Of a DNA stretch of 64,000 bases, positions 1 through 11,430 are shown piece by piece. Positions within the stretch are counted from its first letter, which is position 1; each line of letters begins with the position of its first letter. The notes beneath the pieces are model-generated. The model was not told the origin of the DNA. It worked only from the letters and a program-made list of their open reading frames with translations, and did no database searches. This stretch comes from Adiantum capillus-veneris (lineage: Eukaryota > Streptophyta > Polypodiopsida > Polypodiales > Pteridaceae), in NCBI GenBank assembly GCA_014529385.2, contig CM043942.1, positions 49,302,274 through 49,366,273 of the forward strand, in the 5' to 3' direction. Made by a program: the position numbers and the translations under genes.

Positions 1-6
1 GGAACA

Positions 7-620
7 TCAATCTTTGATAGATAAGTGGAGCACCTCCGAGGATGGCTTCTTTGACAAATCATAAATCATCTTGGTGACAGTGTCGCTCGTTGATAGTAAT
101 GTTGAGTCTGTGGCTTTGGACGACGCGAACTCCTTGATGCAGGCTAGCATTGTTTTACATATCTTTCTAAGCATCACACAGCTCAAGTCAAGAGAGCCAG
201 TGAAAAGCTTAATGGCACCGGTGAGGGTTTTCATCACATAAGTTCTCTTTATTGTCTCTCCCTCCTTGGATGGTGGAAGATTAGGATAAATTCGGCCAAT
301 TTGAATGCCTTTGCAACAACATTGCATGATCTTTCCAGGACCTCATTTGCGGCACTGGGTAGAAGGAGACATCATCCCTTACTGACTTTGACGCGTCAAC
401 CAGACATACAAGGTATGTTGGATATTTGGAAAGCCACCCTTTTTTACATTTAGGATGTGAGTCCACTATACATTTTGAGGCCTTGTGATCTTTGATATCA
501 CCATCAAAAAGTGGTGTTGGCTCCTCCATTTGGATGCGCTTTTTCATGGTCATTACTTCATACTGAGTATAGGATAAGGAAGGGATGGTTGCATCCTTTC
601 TATTGTGGTCACATTTGTGT
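7..620 (-). pseudogene. Unrecognised degraded coding remnant
   Basis: Two overlapping minus-strand reading frames (281-553 and 7-327) in different phases look like pieces of one broken protein. The first contains a PTPLFDGDIKDH stretch. No domain is recognisable. It lies directly downstream, in the minus sense, of a coiled-coil remnant and a Copia-like gag remnant, so it may be part of the same decayed retroelement, but it could also be chance open frame. The function is unknown. Confidence 0.25.
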
Positions 621-1371
621 CAATATTTTGGACACCCATGGAGTGTAGCATCCTCTGTTCCCACTCTATGGCAGCTTTTGAGCTCTCTTTGATTAAGTTT
701 CTCTATTAGAGTACAAAGATGAGCCTCCTCTTCTACTTTTAACACTTGACCTTCTTCTTGGATTTGTGGAGGTATCTCCACCAGTCATGGTTCTTTGGAA
801 CTATTAGGGAGTTCTAGAGGCTCATATTGGGTGTTGTCTCTAAGGTCACTTGGACTTGGATTTGTAGTTTGCCCCGTGCCCTTTCCACTTCTTGCCTCAA
901 ATCTATCATTATGATGTTGGGCTAGCCTCATTCTCTTTTTGGCTCATCTCTTTTCATGACCTCTTCTGCTTGATTGACCAATAGGTCCTATAGCATTTCC
1001 AAATTCTTTTTCAGCTCGGTGTTTTCCTTTTGAAGTTCTTGATGTTGAGCTCTTAACCTATCTTCTACTGCTAGAGACCATTCTACCATATGTACTCTTT
1101 GACATTGTTCTAGCTTTAGTTCTTTCTGGAGTGCCATAACCTAGGATTCCTGGGCTTGCACAGCCTGGCTGTCCGCTCCGACACTTGCTCTTGCAGCCCT
1201 TGGGGTTGCTCCAAGCCTTTGTATTGTCAGATCTTGGAGCTCTAGTTTGGTTTCTAGCTCAAGTAGCTCATTGCAGGCTGACTCCAACTCTTCTTCTGTT
1301 TTCTCCTTTGCCTCTTGTAGGTTGGGAGCTTCTTTGGATACCTCAGCCATCTGGAGCATGAGTGTGTCCAT
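560..1371 (-). pseudogene. Coiled-coil ORF remnant (retroelement accessory?)
   Basis: A 76-residue open frame at 1141-1371 continues in the same style past a stop to about 560. It is rich in Glu, Leu, Lys and Gln with heptad spacing (for example EEELESACNELLELETKLEL), which predicts a long coiled coil. Past the first stop the translation keeps the pattern, with a KLEQCQR segment. No catalytic motif is visible. It follows a Copia-type gag remnant in the minus sense. A similar coiled-coil region lies on the plus strand near 57.9-58.5 kb and another on the minus strand near 46.2 kb. What is seen is the heptad-rich composition and the stops. Membership in a retroelement is inference. Confidence 0.4.
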
Positions 1372-1639
1372 TTCTACTTTTTCTCTCTTTTTGAATTTTT
1401 TGCCCTTTGAATAGCCCTTTGTATCTCTTTCTCTGGGTTGTTGTGCTCCCTTATCATATTTCCTCTTGTGTTCTAAGCATACTGTTCTCTTTCACCACTG
1501 AGAGAGAGAGTGATCTAATCGAGGATCTATGGGCCTTAGGCACATCTACAATCTTAGGAGACTCTGTCACATTAAGCTCCTCTATCTTAACTTTGACCTT
1601 GCTGTCATTGTCCTGTTTTGAGACTTTTTCTTATCTCTT

Positions 1640-2345
1640 TGTCATGTGCGACAATCTTTCTTTAAGTGTCCTTTCTTATGGAAGTGGTAGCACAAAGAAC
1701 CTCTCGATTTGCTTCAAGAATTTTGGAGATCCTTACTTTTGTCACGTCTATGAGTGTGACCTCTTTTAACCTTTGCTATTGGCAACATATGCATCACCTT
1801 GATTTGTAGGCTCCATTGACTTCCTGCATATCTCTTCATTAAGTAGATTGGAAACTACAACATTATAGGCCAACTTTCCCTCAGGCGTAGAATTGCTAAC
1901 CACTATGAAAAATATGTCCCATAAAGAGGGTAGAGATCACAATAAGAAGATTGATTGCAGTTTGTCATCAAATTCTAGTTCCTATGATGTCAATTGGTTG
2001 AAAAGTACAATGAACACATTCAAGTGCTCAAAAAATATTTCATCTTCTTTCATGCAAAGCTCAAAACGCTTCTTCATCAAGTATACTTTGTTACTTGCAC
2101 TTTTGCTCTCATATGTATTGCATAGTGTATCCCACAATTATTTAGGAGTAGCTTCACCACTATGGTGCAATACAGAGACTCAACTAAGTGTAAGAGAATA
2201 GTGGACTTAGATTTTGCATATAGCATCTTCCATTGTGCTTGTGTATAGCCATATCTCTCTACAAGCTCAAAGATTGGCTCTAATTGACCTTTTCAGGTGA
2301 GCACATCTTGGATAAATAAATTTGTATCGTCGAAATTTCTAATAT
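1640..2345 (-). pseudogene. Ty1/Copia gag remnant with damaged zinc knuckle
   Basis: Translating the minus strand from about 2345 down gives fragments typical of plant Copia gag (UBN2-like) in several frames. A zinc knuckle follows at 1651-1692, reading C-x2-F-x4-H-x4-C. The second cysteine of the CCHC box is Phe, a one-base change. Gag would form the capsid and bind element RNA. Several stops and frameshifts break the frame, so this copy cannot make Gag. It fits a minus-strand element whose primer-binding site is at 4137-4150 and LTR at 4153-4566, although the 1.8-kb gap between PBS and gag is longer than usual and suggests inserted sequence. Confidence 0.6.
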
Positions 2346-3805
2346 TGTAAAAGTATTTCTTAGTAAAAGATGCTATGTTTGCAAGACTTGAGTACTACGA
2401 AGATGAGGCCAAAAGTTACTAAGAGAAAACCTGGCGGGATTTTGACAGAACCTCCTTTGTAACAAGGGAAAAATCTGATGCCAAAACATTGCTCAAAGAC
2501 TCACAAAATGCATAGACAGACTTGAAAAAAAAAAATAGCATAGTCTCCTTTGTTTGGAGAGTGAAAACTCAACCAAGTGACACTGCATAATATCAATTCA
2601 AGAGAGTGAAAATGGGCATAAACTACCAACTATCACTAACAAATGACTGCCATACTTGGCATCAAGCAAAATTTAATATCCAATTAGATATATAACCTAT
2701 GATGAGGATACCATGATAGGCATTTCCAGCAACATGTATCATTGAAGATATCTCAACATTCAAGAGTACCCCAGCTCAATAAAACCTCACACAGGACCTC
2801 TAAAAGGCTAAGCAGACACAATGACTAGCCACAGTCTTAGAAAGGCATGTTCTGATCTGAGTCTCAAAAACGGCCATAATGGAGTCAAAAAATGCTAAAT
2901 AATGGGCTCCAAATGGTGTACAGTGAGCAGTATCCACAACTCAACGTACATGAGTATGAAAAGAGGCGCCAAAAACTATTGCATGTAGTAAAAAAAATCT
3001 CGATGGGGATATCTGCTCTTAGAAGAGCTCAATAGCACCATGTGTGCTCAAGGGAATACGCATCTATCAATGCATAGCATCTCACTGTCAAAAATGTTTA
3101 TGAAGGTATTGTACCTGTGTGTGTCTAAAAACGTGGAGATATAAGTGTATGCAGGCTCAAAATCCCCCTTGTAAACATGTGTAACAAAATGGTGTGCTCA
3201 TATAAGTGCGTGGGAGGAAGTTCTTACTTGATTCAAGGCATTGTTTAGTCCTTGTGTGATTTTACATTTAGAATATCATCTCCATAGAGCATAATATCAT
3301 ACATTTTAGATATGGGGATTAAAGAAGTGCAAGGTTTGTGTGAAGCACAAAATTTTTCCTTTGCATAACCTTTGGAGAAAGATCTAGCTCTTTTGTTGAG
3401 TGTCCTTGGAATATTTGAATGAGGGCTAAACAAGGTATAGAGTGGATGTCAGCTGCTTGAAGCATGGGAAGGGTTGCTTTGTTGGGCCAAATAGGAATGC
3501 CAACCACAAGCAGGGGAAGCGTTGCTTTGATGGTCCACTAGTAACTCGAGGGGACTCAATTCCAAAAGCCAAAAGGGGTGCCAATGTGTGGACCTCCCTA
3601 AAGACCTACCACTGCATTGATATCGGCACCTCACACTCCACGATTAGTATGTACCACCTAACCAGCCTGCAAAATTTGGTTTCTTGTTAATGAAGCCAAA
3701 CTCTCTAGGTTTTAACCTCGCTGTCGTAGTGATCCCTAGACTATGAAGCTCATTCAAGCTCCAAAGTGAGCATGCATGGGATCATTAGGGAGCTATGAGC
3801 ATTCA

Positions 3806-3862
<57 letters not shown>

Positions 3863-4136
3863 CACGCGCGCACACACACACACATATTTTTGTAGAGAAT
3901 GATGCCATAGTGGGCTCAAAAAATTGAGACATAAAATGAATGCAATGCTCTCTCACACACACAATACAATCAATCCAATCTTATGCATAACCTAAATGCA
4001 ATGCAAGAAAGTATGAGTTACGACAAATTCAAGCAATAGAGAGAGAGTTAAACTCAAATGGTCTAGATTAGACTTGTCTTTGATGCAAATGCAAGCTTGC
4101 TAGGATCTAGTTCTAGATTAAAAACAATATATCTTT
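2346..4136. other. Non-coding stretch between Copia PBS and gag
   Basis: No coding region is supported here. The stretch holds short open frames without recognisable domains, an imperfect repeat around 3465-3540 (two GGGAAG-GTTGCTTTG-like segments), and a CA microsatellite. By position it would be the leader of the minus-strand Copia element plus later insertions. Confidence 0.4.
3806..3886. repeat. (CA)n microsatellite
   Basis: A long run of CA dinucleotides is interrupted once by a TGCACGCGCG segment, after which CA resumes. It gives a spurious Cys-Val repeat frame on the minus strand. It is purely simple sequence. Confidence 0.95.
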
Positions 4137-4150
4137 AAGCTCTGATACCA
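4137..4150 (-). other. Primer-binding site (initiator tRNA-Met type)
   Basis: The minus strand reads TGGTATCAGAGCTT, which matches the plant initiator tRNA-Met 3' end used to prime reverse transcription of many Copia and Gypsy elements. It sits 2 nt from the end of the putative LTR on its right, so the element runs leftwards. Confidence 0.8.
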
Positions 4151-4152
4151 CA

Positions 4153-4566
4153 TGTAGAGGAGATAGATTAAGCGGGATAGATTAGGCTTGCAGTCATGAT
4201 ATAGGGAGAGCATCGTGTGCATGCACAAGAAACACAACTAGGAGACTCAATGCACAAAGAGAATAAGCACAAATTGGATTGATTATTGAACTAGAGAGAA
4301 AATACATAGTGAACCATTATATAGGCTTCTTGGGGGAGCTTCGGTTGACATCATAGATGATGGAGCGATTGGAGACCATCCCAAGTCTTCTCTTGGTTGT
4401 TCATGCTTCTCCATGGGTGGGTGGGTGTGGTTGTGTGTATTATGTGAAGCCAGTGCAAGCATCAACTAAAAGTGGTAGGCAAGTCTAGTAGGAAGATACA
4501 CTAAATCTAAAGAAAGTGAGATAAGAACAAAGCTCCATGGTGTGGGCTTCAACACAAAACCTAACA
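4153..4566 (-). mobile_element. Putative 5' LTR of minus-strand Copia element
   Basis: The right side of the PBS begins, in plus orientation, with TGTAGAGGAG, so the minus-strand LTR would end in CTCTACA. A matching outer end is suggested at 4566, where the minus strand starts TGTTAGGTTTTG, a common Copia LTR start. The PBS-side boundary is firm. The outer boundary is inferred from the TG start alone because the partner LTR is not in the window. Confidence 0.5.
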
Positions 4567-5508
4567 ATAATCAAACTCATGTTCTCTGCACATTGGTTTT
4601 CCCTTATGTTCAAACTTTCTTTCCTTGTGCACGTGTTTGCTATAATGGTTGTCAGTATTAGCATCCCATCTGTCATTATGTTTATCATCTGTTTTGGCTA
4701 CAATATCCGATTTTATTCCTTTGATGTGCTTTTTGATGTGATGTTGCTTTTTTTCTTCTCTTCCTACCATGACTAGCATCGGTCTGAAATTTTGCTATGC
4801 CCTTCAGGTCCAACTTTTGAGATTGTTGTTTCTAAACACCCTTACATACTTCTAAGTAATATGGTTAGTCAACTCTCGCTATAGTCCACGCTATGTCAAT
4901 ACGAGACACATAAATGATAGAGCCTTCCATGAGATGTACAACTAGAAACGAACACATCACTCACTCATTTATAATTAACAGAAAGATTGGGCACAAGATG
5001 TAGACTTGGGCCATACAAGGGTTAAGCACTCACATATGTATTACAATGGTGCTCAAGCACTGGTACATTTGCGATACTTTGTTTCAACCAAACTAGCAAA
5101 TAATAAATACAATCCACTATATAGCACAAATAGCATACATTGTACAATATTATGTGTTGTATATATGTATGTATGTATGTGCGCACACGTGCGTGCACAC
5201 ACATACACACACACACAAATTTATTACAAATTATAGTTCTCAAGATTAGAAAGTGTAGATCCATATGTTAGGAAAATTTCACCTTATCATAAGAAAAAAT
5301 CCTATTTAAGAAAGTGGAGTTCCTAAGCTTAGAGAGTGTAGTTCCTTAATTATACTTCCATGTTTGAAAGTGTATAGATAAAATTCCATCGATAAGAAAA
5401 ATTAATTGTTTGCTTCCATGCCTTTGAAAGTGAAAATGCATACTATAGGCTAAATTTCAAGTTGTATATCCATATGGTAGGATAAATTCCACATCATAAA
5501 TGATAGTG

Positions 5509-5542
5509 TATCTATATAGATAGATAGATAGATAGATATAGA

Positions 5543-5614
<72 letters not shown>
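5509..5614. repeat. GATA/(TA)n microsatellite
   Basis: A short TAGA/GATA run passes into about 80 nt of perfect TA dinucleotides. GT-rich simple sequence follows at about 5651-5690. Confidence 0.95.
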
Positions 5615-5617
<3 letters not shown>

Positions 5618-6085
5618 GACAACTCAAAAGGTGCTACATGGCATGAACACATACATGTGTGTGTAAGTGTGTGTGTGTGTGTGTAGATATATAGATGTAT
5701 ATATGTGTATGTATATAATAGTTAATTAGAAATTGTAGTTCTTAACGTTAGAAAGTGTAGTTACTAATGTTTGAAAGTGGAGTTCCTAGCGTAGAATTTG
5801 ATGTTTGATAGTGTAATCCATATGTTAGGGAAAATTCACATTTTTCCTATCATTAGAAAAAATCCTATGTTAGAAAGTGGAGTTTCCTAAGCTTAGAAAG
5901 TGTAGTTCCTTACATTACGGAAAATTATACTTCCATGTTTGAGACTGTATGGGAAACCTCCAACGACAAGCAAAAATTCCTTGTTTACTTCCATTCCTTT
6001 GAAAGTGTAGATGCATATTATAGGCTAAATTCCAAATTGGAAAGTGTATATTCATATGGTAGGATAAATTCCACATCATGAGGGA

Positions 6086-6088
<3 letters not shown>

Positions 6089-6123
<35 letters not shown>

Positions 6124-6150
6124 CAAACACACACACACACACAAACACAC
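6089..6150. repeat. (TC)n-(CA)n compound microsatellite
   Basis: About 30 nt of TC repeats run directly into CA repeats immediately upstream of the LINE endonuclease remnant. The junction marks the end of the 5.2-6.1 kb duplicated unit. Confidence 0.95.
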
Positions 6151-6581
6151 TTGCAATGGAGAATGGCACCCTAAGGGTTTGTGGTGGAGAATGAGAATCT
6201 CAAGAGGACACTTGATATGCGAACAAAAACTTGGAGCATGATACACAAAGGATTAATAGGTTGGAGGATTACAATGTACAATCATTGATGTGGTCAAAGA
6301 ATCTCAAAGAACAAAGAGGGCAAGGAGGGGTAGCATGTATGGTTAAGAAAGGATTAGAATATTTTGTATCAATTGTGATTCATGAAAGATGACAAATACA
6401 AACATTATGTGTCTAAAATTATGACACCAAAAAGAGCACCCATTTTTGTAGCCTTGATACATTCTTCATCATGATTCCCCCTTTTATGATTGCATGTATA
6501 GAGATTAGCTATTTTCTAATTTAAATGAGGATATTGCTTATTTTAAAGACGAAGGTGATGTTATTGTATTTGGGGATATGA

Positions 6582-7193
6582 GTGGTCACACAAAAACATT
6601 ACAACATGATACTTAACAATTTGATATGTCATCCATGTCAAGGGAGTTGGAGGAAGTTCACTATTATGATCGTACTTGAAATTGATGAGAAAAAACCGGA
6701 TCAGTATGGAAAGTTACTTCTTTTACACATGTGTAATAGCACAATTATTCTCATTGCCAATGGGGTATCTTTGTGGAGTGGAACCAATGGATTTACATGT
6801 AGAGAACATAATGGGGATAGCTTGATTGACTATATGCTACTCTTCGAAGCCATCATGTATCACATAAATAATTTTAGTCTTGGCCAATGGACCCTAGAAT
6901 CAGATCATCGAACCTTACGTATTGACCTTGTATGTGGAGAAGCAACTAAGCATGATAATCTCAGTCAAAGGGAAGAGAAGTTATCACTATGTATGGATTT
7001 CAAACGGGCACCTGTGTACATTGAAATCGTTGAGCAAAAGTTATGGATGACAAAGCTTCAATATGACACACCATTGGAAATTAAATGGAAATCTTTTAAG
7101 AAAGTTATTTGTTCTTGTTCCATGGTATCAACAAAGATAGATCATGCAAAAAGTGGTTTGCTAAAGAATGCCAAGATGCTCGAAAGTCCTTAA
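6582..7193 (+). pseudogene. LINE apurinic-type endonuclease remnant
   Basis: The 203-residue frame matches the C-terminal half of an APE-like LINE endonuclease: a SLIDYMLL segment near residue 87 and an ESDHRTLRIDL segment near residues 107-117, the usual site of the catalytic SDHR motif. Such an enzyme nicks target DNA to prime reverse transcription. The N-terminal half continues upstream to about 6170 in other frames, including a GDMSGHTK piece at 6575-6600 that corresponds to the conserved GD-N-H region with Asn replaced. The first frame is therefore a fragment whose start Met has no significance. Confidence 0.75.
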
Positions 7194-7381
7194 TAAAGAT
7201 TGATGCAACTATGGACAAAGAAAACTATCAAATTTATTTTTATACATACAAAGCATTGATTCAAAAGAAGAGAAGAAGATGGGAAGTAAAGCAACAATTG
7301 TTTCAAGTCCAAGAAAAGGCACATGCATGTGGAAGAGTTTGGAGAAACTTGAGGGGCAAGTAGGTTGAGAGTTTTGATAAC

Positions 7382-8525
7382 TTGAGTCTTATGGATATGT
7401 ACACACATTGTAGGGTACTATATAAGCAGCCAAATGCTGAAAAAATACCATTTTATGGTTCACTTCCATGTATGCCCTCTTTTTATACTATTGAGGATAC
7501 ATGCCATTGGCTCAAAAAGTTGGCCACTCACAAAGTGGGAGATCTTCAAGGTATCAATGTGGAAATGATTAAATGGATAGGAGATTTTACACATGAGTGG
7601 ATGTGTGATATGTTCAATCTTGCACTTCAACATGGTATGCCTTATGAGTGGAGTACTAATTGGGTCAAATGATCATCTTGTCACTCTTCGTGTTCTCATG
7701 GAGGAAAGTTGATTGAAAGTCAAGCAATTGTATTTTTTCTTTGTGGACTTTAAGAAAGCCTTTGATATGATTCCACATAAAAATTTGTGGAGAAGGATGG
7801 AAGAACTCCAAGTGCCAAGTGATTTTATGCTTGCGGTTTCTCAAATTTAGGAGAAGGTGATGTGTGAATTGTACATGGGAAGATGAATTTCAAAAAAAAT
7901 TGCAAGCACTATTGGGGTTAAACAAGGATGTCCATTGTCACCAACTCTCTTTGGTCCATGCATCAATCAATTGGAACAAATGGTACTTGAATTTATACAA
8001 GAAGAAGGTATTGAAGATGTCACTATTTGCAATGCGGTAATCATGCTTTTGCTGTATTCGGATGATGTAGTGCTTCTAACACACACTTTAGAGGATGCAC
8101 AAAAGCTTATGGTTGTCTTGGAGAACTTTTTCTTGCATAGTGGACTGATTGTGAATGAATCCAAGACAAAAATTATGCTTGTGAAAACCAATCATAAGGA
8201 GAAGTCATCCATTGTGTACAACAATGAGACACTTGAAGTTGTTGAGAGCTTTAAGTAACTTGGCCTTGAGATTTTGGCCAATCACAAGTGGCATGAATGT
8301 GCTATGCGTTGTTTAGAAGTTGGAAAAAGAGCAAATTATGCATTTGAGAACATGTGTAATGCGGGAAACATCAAGTGGTGGGTTCTCAAGAAGTACCTTT
8401 TTGATGCATTGGTGACACCGGTTCTTCTTTATGGAGTTGAAGTGTGGGGCGGGAGCATGTCAAAGTCTACTTGGAAAGAATTTGAGAATGTCCAAGTGTT
8501 TTCTTACAAAATTTCTCTAAGTTAA
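7382..8525 (+). pseudogene. LINE reverse transcriptase remnant
   Basis: Three open segments (7382-7672, 7935-8258, 8274-8525) plus intervening broken frames make up a LINE RT. Between 7740 and 7935 the translation includes VDFKKAFDMIPH (the first catalytic Asp region) and GVKQGCPLSPTLFG, the classic fingers/palm motif. At about 8055 LLYSDDVVLL is the catalytic box, with the usual YADD reading YSDD. A thumb-like and post-RT region follows. There is a stop after VVESFK at 8256 and others upstream. The enzyme would have copied element RNA at the nicked target. It is now non-functional. Confidence 0.85.
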
Positions 8526-8543
8526 TTATGCTATAATTATATT

Positions 8544-8753
8544 CTAATTATGCTCTAGTTACATTCTAAGCAGTTTAACCTCTCTCTAAAGCCCAAAATA
8601 GAAAACCCTAATTATTCTCTAAATACATTCTAAACAATTTAACCTCTCTCTAAATCCCACAACAAAAAACAGACAACTCTAATTATGTTCTAATTAGGTC
8701 CTAATCAATTTTATTTCTCTCTAAACCTCAAAACAAAAAAATAAAAAACTCTA
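8544..8753. repeat. Three tandem ~64-71 bp repeats
   Basis: Units start at 8544, 8608 and 8679, each opening with CTAATTAT and containing TCTCTCTAAA before an A-rich end. They lie just after the truncated end of the LINE. Confidence 0.75.
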
Positions 8754-9818
8754 AAACAAAAACAAAAAAGAGAAAAAAAAGCTTTGTGTCTATGGAATAC
8801 ATGTAATGGGTAGAGAGCGACAAGGTAGGAGTACGACTAGAAGATGCTGTTGTAGGACGTTGGGTAGAGGGTGATGTTGTAAGAGGATGAATACGGGGTG
8901 AGATAATAGCGTGGGAAAGGAAGGGCAAGTACACAGTGAGATGATAGAGTGTTGAAAGGAGAATAAAAGAGTGGGAAAGGGGGAGAAGCAATACCTTACT
9001 TAATATATCTAAAATAAAAAAATATATACTAAAAATTTTTATATTAAAAAATTTTATTAAAATTTCATATCTATCGTGAACACACACTAATGTAGATGAT
9101 CTATTGTACTTTGGGTTAAACCTTGAGACACTCATGTTTATTGACCCGGCACTTATTGCATTTCATTCATAAGTTTGGACATCCTTAAACAAACTAGGAA
9201 AATGAAATTGTATTTAATCAGTGTATAGGTCTTCTAAATCTTGGGATGACTTGCACTTGGAATATACTTAAGAATGTGTGTGCTCAAAAGTCACCAATAG
9301 TTGGTTCAGACACTCTACACTTGTAGAGTAAGTACCCGGCAACAACAGAGTAGCTAGCATATGTCTCCTTCTAATGAAAATTATCACCCCCATTTGAAGT
9401 TGTAGCTATCAAAGGTGATGAAGGGTCTGTGTCAAAACTCTCTAGATCCAAACTATAATGAAGGCTTGGTTAGTCTCAATGAACTAACTCTCACTTTGCT
9501 ACTCATCGCACCTACAACTTGTCTCTCCGGCCTAGCACTTCCGGCCTAGCACTTCGTGCTGACGAGGGAGGAGCTCGTGTTTGTGACGTGGTGTAGTTGC
9601 ATACATCACACCAGACGTTTATAAAAGGTGGATCATGCTCACATGAACCATATAGTGACTCCAAGAACTTGTTCTTGAAGACTATGAAGCATAATTCATT
9701 AATTTGTACCGTGCAACTGAGTGCATTTGCTATTATGTTATATTTACTCCTCTAGTAACGTATCTGATGGTTGAATTCCCATAGGATCTCAACCCACCAG
9801 ACCTTTCTTCCCTTCAAT
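8754..9818. other. Intergenic, no gene recognised
   Basis: No supported coding region. Two adjacent copies of CCGGCCTAGCACTT occur at 9527-9540 and 9541-9554. A TATA-like TTTATAAAAGG lies near 9609-9619. This could be LTR or promoter DNA of the minus-strand Gypsy to its right, but no partner LTR is visible to prove it. Confidence 0.3.
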
Positions 9819-10130
9819 TCATGCTAACTTGAAAGAATTTTTGGACTTTTGTGGTCTCCACGCCTCAATAGTGGCACCATATAAATAGTGTCTCCACTTT
9901 CTAAGTGCATGAACTATCGCTAGTGACTCTTGCTCATATGCTGAGTAGCTACGCCGGGCATAATCTAATGTTTTACTCTCAAACGTAATTGGGAAACCCC
10001 TTTGTATAAGTATAGTTCCAATAGCCTCATTATTTGCATTTGTCTCCAAGACAAACAGCTCATTCAGATCCATTATAGTCAATATAGGTGCGACTGCTAT
10101 AGCCACCTTAAGCTTTTCAAAGCTTTTCAA
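9819..10130 (-). pseudogene. Gypsy RNase H domain fragment
   Basis: The frame starts in the RT-RNase H connection (SFEKLKVAIAVAPIL) and passes into the retroelement RNase H region (VLETNANNEAIGTIL then YSAYEQESLAIVHALRKWRHYL). The first RNase H Asp is replaced (ETNAN for the usual D-x-D/E-A). The frame ends in unrelated residues after HYLYG. Confidence 0.8.
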
Positions 10131-10164
10131 TTGGGCTTCCCCCCAATTTATACTCTTACTTTTT

Positions 10165-10473
10165 TTATTTAGGAAAATTACTATGAATTTTCTTAAGAAT
10201 GGAGCTATTCATTAGCGTAGTAAATGCCACTGGTGAATTGGTTAGCCCAAATGGCATAATCAAGAACTCAAAATGCCCAAAATGGGTCCTAAATGTTGTC
10301 TTTGCAACATTTTCTAGCCTAATTCTAACCTGATGATAACAAGACCTCATGTCTACCTTTGAAAAATACTTTGACCCAAAGATTTGATCAAACAACTCAT
10401 CCATATGTGACATGAGGTACTTGTTCTTACTCGTTATCTGATTAAGAGGCCTATAATCTATGCACATCTGCAT
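10165..10473 (-). pseudogene. Gypsy reverse transcriptase, palm deleted
   Basis: The 102-residue frame holds RT fingers motifs CIDYRPLNQIT, the FSKVDMRSCYHQ palm-A motif with the first catalytic Asp, and LIMPFGLTNSPVAF. It then stops before the expected F-x-DD box, which is absent before RNase H begins at 10130. A deletion of the palm/thumb region near 10131-10200 is the simplest reading. Confidence 0.85.
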
Positions 10474-11115
10474 AGATCCATCCTTCTTCTTTACTATGAG
10501 AATAGATTAAGCCTTTGTTCAAGCATTTTGCCAACTATTTTTCCACCTCTTGTGCTTCAGAGTGGCTTAATCTATAAGCAAGTTTTCTTATAGTTTTTGC
10601 ACTTGGCACAACATCGATGTCATGGTCTACTTTTTGAGATGATGGCAAGCCATCCAGTTATTTACCAAGAAATACATCATGAAACTTCTCTAATAAATTC
10701 ATTAAAGCATCTATACTTTTTTTAAGGGTCTCTTTTACCTTGGATTTGTTTGTTTTAGAGTCGCATGCATGCCAAACAAGGTTCTCAAACATTGGGTCTC
10801 GTCCAAGGTCATCTTTTTTTGTGTGCTTGTCTATACAAACATTACTTATAATTACAACTATAGAAATAATTTTAATATTTCATTTAAACCATCAAAATTT
10901 AACAGAGGGTAACAAGCAAATACCTCTGCTATCTGGTCTCTATGGGCTGCTCTGTGTAGCTCCATGGAAAAATAAGAGGGGACACTACAGTCACCCTATA
11001 GGGTAATGACCCTACCACCATGCATAAATTGTAGCATGTTATGCAAATAACTCCTCACTAAACTAGGGCCTAGGTTATATAGCCACTCCCTACCTAGGTT
11101 CACATTCGACTCTAG

Positions 11116-11319
11116 TTAAATGCATGACCTGAAAGTCAAGTGAATCGGAACTCCCAAGACTACGATATTCCATACTATCTTATCATACCTGTTGGCCAAG
11201 CCAATAATGTGCTCATGATAACTCACGGTCTTGGTCAACCTTAACTTCTTAACCAATGAGTAGTTTAATAAATTATGGATAGCTCCATCATGTATGAAAC
11301 ACAATGCCTCTATGAACAC
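11116..11319 (-). pseudogene. Gypsy aspartic protease remnant
   Basis: The frame includes FIHDGAIHNLLNY, which corresponds to the retropepsin active-site region of plant Gypsy elements (usually D-S/D-G-A-T-H-N-F). The first Asp of the triad reads His, so catalysis would be lost. The segment lies between the zinc knuckle and RT as expected for gag-pro-pol order. Confidence 0.6.
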
Positions 11320-11430
11320 CTATGGTGCTATACATGCACACCATGTCTTGAGGACCTACGCTAGGCTTCCACATAGCCGGTGTCACTGGACAAGTATGGC
11401 TACCTATGCTAGGCTTCCACATAGCCTATG

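Larger units (their letters stand above)
5219..6150. repeat. Duplicated microsatellite-flanked unit
   Basis: Two related segments, about 5219-5504 and 5719-6083, share a long series of phrases in the same order (ATCCATATGTTAG, AAAAAATCCTAT, ACTTCCATGTTTGA, TATAGGCTAAATT, GGTAGGATAAATTCCACATCAT). Both contain many copies of a short AGAAAGTGTAGTTCCT-like motif. Each is flanked by dinucleotide repeats. No coding potential is visible in 4567-6150 apart from these repeats. Confidence 0.75.
6170..8525 (+). mobile_element. Degenerate LINE (non-LTR retrotransposon)
   Basis: Endonuclease-like and reverse-transcriptase-like segments follow each other in the correct order on the plus strand, broken by stops and frameshifts. 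The 5' end is damaged and the copy stops after the region following the RT (VLLYGVEVWGG-type segment at 8430-8460). The usual C-terminal zinc-binding region is absent here, although a segment of that kind exists at 35.8-36.3 kb. No poly(A) tail or target duplication is clear. The copy cannot be autonomous. Confidence 0.8.

Noticed and set aside
1407-2201. Plus-strand frames of 120 and 102 residues
   Set aside because: Antisense to the Copia gag remnant whose zinc knuckle is readable on the minus strand.
8728-9135. 135-residue minus-strand frame with hydrophobic segments
   Set aside because: Low-complexity A/T-rich sequence with Phe/Leu runs and no conserved motif; probably chance.
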